NCBI GenBank assembly: GCA_910574185.1
Contig: CAJSZQ010000007.1
Coordinates: 62,001 to 126,000, forward strand
Length of the DNA: 64,000 nt
Reading direction: 5' to 3'
From: Lachnospiraceae bacterium
GTDB taxonomy: Bacteria > Bacillota > Clostridia > Lachnospirales > Lachnospiraceae
In this document: positions 44,854 through 51,665 of the stretch, one piece after another
Position numbering within the stretch: position 1 is the stretch's first letter
Layout: each line of letters starts with the position of its first letter
Program-made: the position numbers and the translations under genes
The notes under the pieces: generated by a model
What the model was told of the DNA's origin: nothing
The model's database searches: none
The model's input: the letters and a program-made list of their open reading frames with translations, nothing else

Positions 44854-46083
44854 ATGACGAAAATTGCCATAATCGGCGGAGGGGCCTCCGGGATGGCCGC
44901 GGGAATTACGGCGTCCCAAAACGGGGCTTCGGTGACTGTGCTGGAACAGAATGATATTCTGGGAAAGAAGATTCTTTCTACGGGAAACGGGCGCTGTAAC
45001 TTGACGAATCTGAATATGAAAACAGACGATTACCGGGGAGATGATTTGGAATTTATCCAGGAATTTCTAAAGGACTTTGGGGCGTCTGACGCGCTGGACT
45101 TTTTTTCTTCTGTTGGGATTTTTACCAAATGCCGGGGGGATTATGTGTATCCTCTCAGCGATCAGGCTTCAGCGGTGCGGGATGCCCTGGCAATGGAACT
45201 TCACAGGCTTGAAGCAAACGTCAGGATAAACTGTTATGTAGAGGAAATCCGTAAAGGTAAAAAGGGATTTCTTATTTTTTGTGCGGGCGAACAGTCTCCA
45301 TGCAGGGCAGACAAGGTAATTCTTGCCGCCGGAAGCAAAGCCTCGCAGGTTCCGGGCAGCAACGGAAGCGGATATGTTCTGGCAGAGCGTTTCGGACATA
45401 CCCTGTCTCCAGTTGTGCCGTCTCTGGTGCAGCTTATTTCCCAAAAAAAATGTTTTAAAAAGCTTTCCGGTATCCGAATTACAGCACAGGTTTCTTTATA
45501 TGTAGATGGGAAGCTAACGGCCAGGGATACGGGGGAGCTGCAGCTTACAGATTACGGAGTATCAGGAATCCCGGTCTTTCAGGTTAGCAGATATGCGGCA
45601 AAGGCATTGGATAAGAAACAGAAAGCAGCGGCAGCAATTGATTTTATTCCGCATCTTGATACAGCGGAATTGACAGGTGAGCTTTTGCGTAGGCGGAGTC
45701 TTTGGAAGAAGCGTACTGCCGCAGAACTTCTGAATACTATCTTTCCCTCGAAACTGATTCCCGTTCTTCTGTCGGAGGCAGGACTTGACAAACAGGCGTG
45801 GGCGGAGAAGATTTCAGAAAATCAGATTAGGAAGCTTTCGGAAGTCTGCAAGTGTTTTACGGTTCCGGTGTCAGATACGAAGCCTTTTTCCAGGGCTCAA
45901 GTCTGCGCAGGCGGAGTGAGGACGGATGAGGTCTGTCCCCACACGATGGAATCGAAGCTGGTAAAGGGTCTGTATATAACGGGAGAACTTTTGGATGTGG
46001 ATGGAATCTGCGGTGGGTATAACCTGCATTTTGCCTGGGGGTCCGGGATAAAAGCAGGAAAGCATGCGGCCGGTAAGAAATAG
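44854..46083 (+). CDS. NAD(P)/FAD-dependent oxidoreductase, HI0933/BaiN family
   Basis: 409 residues from ATG 44854 (frame opens with GTG 44824; the chosen ATG gives the family start MTKIAIIGGGASGMAAG). The FAD motif is followed by KKILSTGNGRCNLTN, the signature of the HI0933/BaiN/RdsA family, and the C-terminus GICGGYNLHFAWGSGIKAGK. The family includes BaiN, implicated in bile-acid 7-dehydroxylation in C. scindens, but most members are uncharacterised, so no specific substrate is claimed. It ends just before palindromic element B. Confidence 0.88.
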   Translation: MTKIAIIGGGASGMAAGITASQNGASVTVLEQNDILGKKILSTGNGRCNLTNLNMKTDDYRGDDLEFIQEFLKDFGASDALDFFSSVGIFTKCRGDYVYPLSDQASAVRDALAMELHRLEANVRINCYVEEIRKGKKGFLIFCAGEQSPCRADKVILAAGSKASQVPGSNGSGYVLAERFGHTLSPVVPSLVQLISQKKCFKKLSGIRITAQVSLYVDGKLTARDTGELQLTDYGVSGIPVFQVSRYAAKALDKKQKAAAAIDFIPHLDTAELTGELLRRRSLWKKRTAAELLNTIFPSKLIPVLLSEAGLDKQAWAEKISENQIRKLSEVCKCFTVPVSDTKPFSRAQVCAGGVRTDEVCPHTMESKLVKGLYITGELLDVDGICGGYNLHFAWGSGIKAGKHAAGKK

Positions 46084-46102
46084 AATGGATGCGCCTTATG
46101 TG

Positions 46103-46318
46103 GCTGGATTTTGTCTCAGAGCCGTCTTAAGCAGAGACATTTGCATACAAAGCCAGGCAACACTCCAGCGAACTAACTGCTAATTTCGACTAGGATGCAC
46201 AGGAGAGCCTGTGCACCCAAGTCTGCATAAGCAGTGGATTTCACTTCCGCTAAAAGCGCCTCATTATGCTTTGTATACAAATGTCTCTGCTTAAGACGGC
46301 TCGAAGATAAAATCCAAC
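46103..46318. repeat. Palindromic element B (long arms, 114-nt conserved core)
   Basis: Arms 46103-46153 and 46268-46318 are about 51 nt each, complementary with a few mismatches. The core 46154-46267 is 114 nt, the same length as in element A (22594-22707), and shares CAAGTCTGCATAAGC and other blocks. It folds with CTGCT/AGCAG and an apical TGCACAGG/CCTGTGCA hairpin with loop AGAG. Compared with A, at least two helix positions change on both sides so that pairing is kept. It lies between two FAD oxidoreductase genes. Confidence 0.8.
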
Positions 46319-46347
46319 GATATAAGGTAGTCAGATAAGGAGAATAT

Positions 46348-47982
46348 ATGATACGAATCAGGCAGATGAAATTAAAAATTGAACATACAGAGGCGGAATT
46401 TAGGGATAAAATTTGCCGCACGCTGCGTATCAGGAACGAGGAGCTTCTGTCTTATCAAATTCGCAGACAGTCTCTGGATGCAAGAAAGAAACCGGAGCTA
46501 TACTATATCTATACTGTTGATGTGAAGACAGCCGGAGAACGGCGTATTTTACGGCGGAATAAGAATAAAGACGTATTGGAATCGGATTATTCATCTTATC
46601 AGTATCCCTCCTGTGGGGACGAGCCTATGAAAAACCGTCCTGTCATAGTGGGATGCGGGCCGGCAGGGATGTTCTGCGGTCTGATGCTTGCAAGGCTCGG
46701 ATACCGACCGATACTTCTGGAGCGGGGAAGCGCGGTAGAAGAGCGCAGACAGGACGTGGAGCATTTTTGGAAAACGGGGATACTGAAGCCGGACTCCAAC
46801 GTACAGTTCGGCGAAGGCGGCGCCGGAACTTTTTCCGATGGGAAGCTGAATACGCTGGTTAAGGATACTGCCGGCAGAAATCATAAAGTGTTGGAAATTT
46901 TTGTGGAACATGGGGCGCCGGAAGATATCTTATATGTAAACAAACCCCATATCGGTACGGATATCCTGATTGACGTTGTAAAAAATATGCGTCTTGAGAT
47001 TCTGAGACTGGGTGGGGAAATACAGTTTCACAGCAAAGTAACAGACTTAACGGTTCATGAAGGAGCGCTTTGCGGCCTGGCTATAAAGAATGAAACGACT
47101 GGCAAAGTAGAATTTCTGGATACTCAGACGGCAGTATTCGCCGTTGGGCATAGCGCGAGGGATACCTTCAATATGTTCGCGAAACGGGGGCTTCACATGG
47201 AAGCGAAAGCATTTGCAGTAGGCGTGCGGGTAGAACATCCTCAGGAGAGAATTGATTGGGCTCAGTATGGAAAACCCAGAACGAAATCTTTGCCCGCGGC
47301 AGCTTATAAACTTACGGAAAGTCTGCCAAATGGCAGAAGCGTCTATACCTTCTGTATGTGTCCCGGCGGCTATGTGGTCAACGCGTCTTCAGAGGAAGGA
47401 CATCTGGCAGTCAACGGTATGAGTTACCATGACCGGGCGGGCAAGAACGCCAACAGCGCCGTAATTGTAACGGTGCGGCCCCAGGATTATCCGGGCGACG
47501 GTCCTCTTTCGGGGATTGCTTTCCAGCGAATGTTAGAGAGAAAAGCCTATCTTTTAGGAAACGGTAAGATTCCAATCCAGCTATTTGAAGATTTCTGTGA
47601 GAATAAGAAAACAACCGAATTGGGCGAGATTCATCCTTCGGTCAAGGGCGATTACGTCCTGAGCAATATCCGGGAAATTTTCCCAGAGGAGATTTCTTAC
47701 AGTATCCGGCTGGGAATCGAAGCATTTGACAGGAAAATTCCAGGTTTTGCCGGAAGGGATGTCGTGTTGTCCGGAGTGGAGAGTCGTACCTCGTCTCCGG
47801 TAAGGCTGCTGCGAAACGAGACGATGCAGGGCAGCATATCCGGAATTTATCCTTGCGGCGAAGGGGCCGGCTATGCGGGAGGAATTACTTCCGCGGCCAT
47901 AGACGGAATAAAAATCTCGGAAGCAATCGTCAAAAGATACCGTCCATTCGACAAAGGCGGTGACATATTAAGAAATTTTTAA
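46348..47982 (+). CDS. FAD-dependent oxidoreductase (COG2509 family)
   Basis: 544 residues with AAGGAGA before the ATG. An N-terminal small domain (about 1-90: IRIRQMKLKIEHTE and SYQIRRQSLDARKK) precedes the FAD-binding Rossmann motif VIVGCGPAGMFCGLMLAR (about 95-112); GEGGAGTFSDGKL is typical of this family of uncharacterised dehydrogenases, and YPCGEGAGYAGGI near the end contacts FAD. Substrate unknown. Although next to another FAD oxidoreductase, the two are from different families and are separated by element B. Confidence 0.88.
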   Translation: MIRIRQMKLKIEHTEAEFRDKICRTLRIRNEELLSYQIRRQSLDARKKPELYYIYTVDVKTAGERRILRRNKNKDVLESDYSSYQYPSCGDEPMKNRPVIVGCGPAGMFCGLMLARLGYRPILLERGSAVEERRQDVEHFWKTGILKPDSNVQFGEGGAGTFSDGKLNTLVKDTAGRNHKVLEIFVEHGAPEDILYVNKPHIGTDILIDVVKNMRLEILRLGGEIQFHSKVTDLTVHEGALCGLAIKNETTGKVEFLDTQTAVFAVGHSARDTFNMFAKRGLHMEAKAFAVGVRVEHPQERIDWAQYGKPRTKSLPAAAYKLTESLPNGRSVYTFCMCPGGYVVNASSEEGHLAVNGMSYHDRAGKNANSAVIVTVRPQDYPGDGPLSGIAFQRMLERKAYLLGNGKIPIQLFEDFCENKKTTELGEIHPSVKGDYVLSNIREIFPEEISYSIRLGIEAFDRKIPGFAGRDVVLSGVESRTSSPVRLLRNETMQGSISGIYPCGEGAGYAGGITSAAIDGIKISEAIVKRYRPFDKGGDILRNF

Positions 47983-48069
47983 TTGGATAAGTCTATACAC
48001 ATTTTTCCAAATGTGTTAAAATATACAGAGTTTTTAGGAATGAATTGGGTTATGAGGAGGAGTATACAT

Positions 48070-48330
48070 ATGAAGGGAGCAGGAAGCAAAAATTCCTGGG
48101 CTTTGTTTTTGCTTGTTTTGGCAGGGCTGGTTTTAGGCGGCTTTATCGGAATGCTTACCGAAGGCGTAGCTGCATTGAACTGGCTGAACTATGGACAGAC
48201 ATTCGGCCTGGAAAAACCAATTGTATTGAATCTGGGATTACTGGTAATTACCTTTGGTCTCACGATTAAGATTACAATATCAAGCATAATTGGTGTTGTT
48301 CTTGCAATTATTATATATCGCTTCATGTAA
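48070..48330 (+). CDS. DUF4321 domain-containing membrane protein
   Basis: 86 residues from ATG 48070, with GAGGAGG 9 bp upstream; the frame runs back to 47983, where it has no start signal. Two membrane helices (about 8-30, WALFLLVLAGLVLGGFIG; about 58-84) flank a short loop; this is the DUF4321 layout, common next to radC-mreB in clostridia. Function unknown. ACACATTT/AAATGTGT (47997-48016) in the upstream gap is a small inverted repeat that might be an operator. Confidence 0.8.
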   Translation: MKGAGSKNSWALFLLVLAGLVLGGFIGMLTEGVAALNWLNYGQTFGLEKPIVLNLGLLVITFGLTIKITISSIIGVVLAIIIYRFM

Positions 48331-48341
48331 TTTCTATGTCT

Positions 48342-48505
48342 TAGAGCGCGTCCCCAAATTGCATTATGCAAGATGCTGCCCCCATTTGTATCAGATTTTA
48401 CGCTGGGTTTGGGAGGTGTGGTGGGCTACATTGACCAAATTCAGCGTAAAATCTGATGTGAAGCAGGGCGGCATCTTGTAGGAATGAATTTTGGGACACG
48501 CTCTA
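48342..48505. repeat. Palindromic element C between DUF4321 and radC
   Basis: A 164-bp inverted repeat: ends TAGAGCGCGTCCC and GGGACACGCTCTA, an imperfect middle (GCAAGATGC with GCATCTTG), and a perfect 15-bp inner helix TCAGATTTTACGCTG (48391-48405) with CAGCGTAAAATCTGA (48442-48456). The 36-nt loop is GT-rich. Its core is unlike those of elements A and B, so it is a separate repeat family. Confidence 0.75.
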
Positions 48506-48533
48506 TGGGGCATCATAAGAATCTACAAAAGAT

Positions 48534-49229
48534 ATGAGTCTTACGAACACCATGAAAACATTGTCAGAATCGGAGCGTCCATATGAGAAGTGCGAGCGTC
48601 TGGGCGCAGCGTGCCTTTCCGATGCAGAGCTTCTTGCAGTGCTTCTTCGTACCGGAAGTCATGGAGAGAACGCTCTCGACCTTGCCAGACGGGTTCTCTA
48701 TTATGCCGGGGAGGATGGAATTTTAGGAATCCATCATTATACTGTAGAAAGGCTTAAGAAGATGAAGGGAATCGGGCGGGTCAAGGCGATTCAGATGGTC
48801 TGTGTTTCCGAGCTGGCCAAACGCCTGGCAAAAGCAAGGGCCTGTGAGATGCTGCAGTTTACGTGTCCGTCTTCCATCGCAAAGTATTATATGGAAGATA
48901 TGCGGCATGAACGGCAGGAGGTTATGAAACTTCTGATGCTAAATTCAAAATCCCGTCTAATCGGCGAGTCAGATATATCAAAAGGTACGGTGAACGCCTC
49001 TCTGATTACACCGAGGGAATTATTTATAGAAGCATTACAGAAAAATGCAGTCTCAATTATTATCCTGCATAATCATCCAAGCGGGGACCCAAATCCCAGC
49101 AGGGAAGACAAGCTTATCACTGAACGGATTAGACAGGCGGGAAATTTGATTGGAATTGAGCTGTTAGATCATATAGTAATTGGCAATAATTGTTATATCA
49201 GTTTCTCAGAGCAGGGACTGCTTACGTGA
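48534..49229 (+). CDS. radC: RadC family JAB-domain protein
   Basis: 231 residues. An N-terminal helix-hairpin-helix part (about 20-100, LSDAELLAVLLRTGS) and a JAB/MPN metalloprotease-like domain with the zinc motif HNHPSGDPNPSREDK. Despite the name, a direct repair role of RadC is doubtful; the domain suggests hydrolase activity. No strong Shine-Dalgarno is visible (AAAAGA); ATG 48552 is an alternative. It leads the shape and division cluster, as in many Firmicutes (radC-mreB). Confidence 0.9.
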   Translation: MSLTNTMKTLSESERPYEKCERLGAACLSDAELLAVLLRTGSHGENALDLARRVLYYAGEDGILGIHHYTVERLKKMKGIGRVKAIQMVCVSELAKRLAKARACEMLQFTCPSSIAKYYMEDMRHERQEVMKLLMLNSKSRLIGESDISKGTVNASLITPRELFIEALQKNAVSIIILHNHPSGDPNPSREDKLITERIRQAGNLIGIELLDHIVIGNNCYISFSEQGLLT

Positions 49230-49242
49230 AAGGATAGTAGCG

Positions 49243-50265
49243 ATGGCAAGAAATATATATGGCCTGGATCTTGGTTCTTATGAGATTAAGGTATATGATA
49301 AAAAATTGGATACGATATGGAAAGAGAAAACTGCAATTGCGATTGCAGATGACCGTGAGATTTTTGCGGTGGGAGATCAGGCTTACGAGATGTACGAGAA
49401 GACTCCGCCGAACATTCAGGTCGTATTTCCTATGAAAGAAGGCGTAATCTCAAGATTCAATGATATGCAGTATCTTCTGCAGAATCTTCTCAAGAAAGAA
49501 CGCCACTTTGCAAGAGGCTCGGAATATGTCATTGCAGTGCCGACAGATGTGACGGAAGTAGAGAAGAAGGCCTTCTTTGATTTAGTTATTCATTCTACGG
49601 CCAGAGCAAAAGAAGTAAATATTGTAGAGCGGGGGATTGCGGACGCCATCGGAATGAATCTGGACGCTCAGAATACAAAAGGTCTTTTTATTGTAAATTT
49701 TGGCGGGGAGACCACAGAACTATCTGTTATTGCCGGAGGAGGACTGGTTCTCAACCGTCTGTTAAAGCTGGGGGGAGTGACTTTCGACCAGCATGTTGCG
49801 CAGCTTGTCAGGTATAACCATGATTTTTTGATTGGGCGTCTGACTTCGGAGGTCTTACGCAAACGTTTTGGCGTATTCAGCGAGGATAATAATGCAGTGC
49901 TGACCGTTTCCGGCAGAGATTTGATTACTGGTGTTCCGCAGCGCAGAGAGATTTCGATTAATTTGGTGCGCGCGGCAATTAAGGAGCCTTTAGAGCAGTG
50001 TGTGGACGCAATTCAGTCTTTGATGGACCGCACGCCTTCGGAAATTCGGAAAGCAGTTCGAAGGAATGGGATTTTCCTGACAGGCGGAGTCGCTAATCTT
50101 CCGGGTCTTGAATTGTACTTAGAGGAAATGACAGGAATACGGGTTCACACAGCCATAGATCCGGATATTTGCGCAGTAACAGGGTTGAAGATGATCATCG
50201 AATCGAAGGAGCTAAAGAAGCTTGCCTATTCGATGCTTGAGGAAAATTATAGGTGGATGAGATAA
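49243..50265 (+). CDS. mreB: Rod shape-determining protein MreB
   Basis: 340 residues from ATG 49243 (AAAGGA about 9 bp upstream; the frame opens at 49180 inside radC). Actin-fold motifs: IYGLDLGSYEIKVYDK (phosphate 1), LFIVNFGGETTELSVI (phosphate 2), IFLTGGVANLPGLELY (adenosine). MreB filaments under the membrane guide lateral wall synthesis with MreC, MreD, RodA and PBP2, all encoded next. The phosphate-2 Asp of typical MreB (DIGGGT) reads NFGGET here, which may mark a divergent Mbl-type variant. Confidence 0.9.
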   Translation: MARNIYGLDLGSYEIKVYDKKLDTIWKEKTAIAIADDREIFAVGDQAYEMYEKTPPNIQVVFPMKEGVISRFNDMQYLLQNLLKKERHFARGSEYVIAVPTDVTEVEKKAFFDLVIHSTARAKEVNIVERGIADAIGMNLDAQNTKGLFIVNFGGETTELSVIAGGGLVLNRLLKLGGVTFDQHVAQLVRYNHDFLIGRLTSEVLRKRFGVFSEDNNAVLTVSGRDLITGVPQRREISINLVRAAIKEPLEQCVDAIQSLMDRTPSEIRKAVRRNGIFLTGGVANLPGLELYLEEMTGIRVHTAIDPDICAVTGLKMIIESKELKKLAYSMLEENYRWMR

Positions 50266-50266
50266 G

Positions 50267-51142
50267 ATGAAGATTGAGAATCAGAACAGAATACCAAGCA
50301 AATATATACTATTGATTCTGATTATTATATGCGGAATACTTCTGGGAGTGGAAAAGTTTTCAGGCGGCAGAGGACCGTTGCGTCTCCTTGGCAGCTATAC
50401 GGTGATACCGATGCAGAATGGAATCAGTTCCATAGGCAGATGGATGGGAGATTTGACCGATAATTTTAAGACGCTTGACGAGCTGAAAAAGGAGAATGAT
50501 ACCCTACAGTCCAGACTGGATGAAATGACGATTGACAATACCAGGCTCCGGCAGGAGCAGTACGAATTAGAACGGTTACAGGAGCTGTATAAGCTGGACC
50601 AGAATTACGCCGATTATGAGAAAGTCGGCGCCCATGTCATTGCCAACAACGGAACCAACTGGTTTAATTCATTTACGATAGATAAGGGAAGCAACGACGG
50701 AATCAAAGAGGATATGAACGTGCTGGCGGGAAGCGGACTTGCAGGAATCGTAACAGAGGTAGGACCTACTTATGCTCAGGTACGGGCAGTCATCGATGAT
50801 GAGAGCAATATCAGCGGTATGGTGCTTTCTACGTCAGACTTATGTATGGTGCGGGGAGATTTGAAGCTGATGAGCGACGGACGGATTCGTTTTGAGAAGC
50901 TTCCGAATAACGATAACAAGATTGATGTAGGAGAGCAGGTAGTGACTTCCCATATCAGCTCGAAATTTCTTCAGGGGATTTTTATCGGATATATCAGCGA
51001 GATAGAGGTAGATTCCAACAATCTTACCAGATCCGGATATATTACGCCGGCTGTAAATTTTAGTAATCTACAGGAAGTGCTGGTTATCACTTCTACCAAA
51101 CAAGATTTAATTGACGGAAGCAAAGAAGGAAAGGAAGAATAA
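50267..51142 (+). CDS. mreC: Rod shape-determining protein MreC
   Basis: 291 residues. One N-terminal membrane helix (about 13-30, ILLILIIICGILLGVEKF), a coiled coil (about 66-105), then the beta-rich extracytoplasmic domain with NNGTNWFNSFTIDKGSNDGI and EVGPTYAQVRAVIDD. MreC links MreB to the transpeptidases. The ATG follows the mreB stop by 1 bp, with no separate promoter. Confidence 0.93.
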   Translation: MKIENQNRIPSKYILLILIIICGILLGVEKFSGGRGPLRLLGSYTVIPMQNGISSIGRWMGDLTDNFKTLDELKKENDTLQSRLDEMTIDNTRLRQEQYELERLQELYKLDQNYADYEKVGAHVIANNGTNWFNSFTIDKGSNDGIKEDMNVLAGSGLAGIVTEVGPTYAQVRAVIDDESNISGMVLSTSDLCMVRGDLKLMSDGRIRFEKLPNNDNKIDVGEQVVTSHISSKFLQGIFIGYISEIEVDSNNLTRSGYITPAVNFSNLQEVLVITSTKQDLIDGSKEGKEE

Positions 51143-51146
51143 GCTG

Positions 51147-51665
51147 ATGAAGCGAAAAATTATCACATTCATATTCATTGTTGCGGCATTTCTTCTACAG
51201 TCGACTGTATTTAGCAGACTGGCTTTCGCGGATGTCCGGCCGAATATCATGATTGTTGTAACGGCTTCCTTTGGATTTATGCGGGGAGAAAAGGGCGGTA
51301 TGGCGGTAGGTTTTGCGAGCGGTCTTCTGATTGACTTGTTCTGGGGCGGTATGTTAGGATTTTACACTTTAATCTATACGGTAATTGGATATCTCAACGG
51401 TACCTTCCACAGGATGTTTTTTGATGATGATATTAAGTTTCCGCTGATATTAATTGGAATCAGCGATTTGATTTACAGCTTTATCGGATATTTATGTTTA
51501 TTTATGCTACAGGGAAAGTTCATTTTTTCTTACTTTTTGGGACATGTAATGCTTCCTGAACTGGTATATACGATTTTGGTTACGTTGGTTTTGTATCAGA
51601 TGATTCTTCAGGTGAACCGCAGGTTAGAAGCGGAAGAACAAAGGAGTGCAAGCAGATTTGTATAG
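51147..51665 (+). CDS. mreD: Rod shape-determining protein MreD
   Basis: 172 residues from ATG 51147 (AAGGAAG about 10 bp upstream; earlier in-frame start lies in mreC). Five or six membrane helices; FADVRPNIMIVVTASFGFM and GFASGLLIDLFWG are MreD-family features. It is the membrane subunit of the elongasome. Its 3' end overlaps the PBP2 start by 8 bp. Confidence 0.9.
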   Translation: MKRKIITFIFIVAAFLLQSTVFSRLAFADVRPNIMIVVTASFGFMRGEKGGMAVGFASGLLIDLFWGGMLGFYTLIYTVIGYLNGTFHRMFFDDDIKFPLILIGISDLIYSFIGYLCLFMLQGKFIFSYFLGHVMLPELVYTILVTLVLYQMILQVNRRLEAEEQRSASRFV

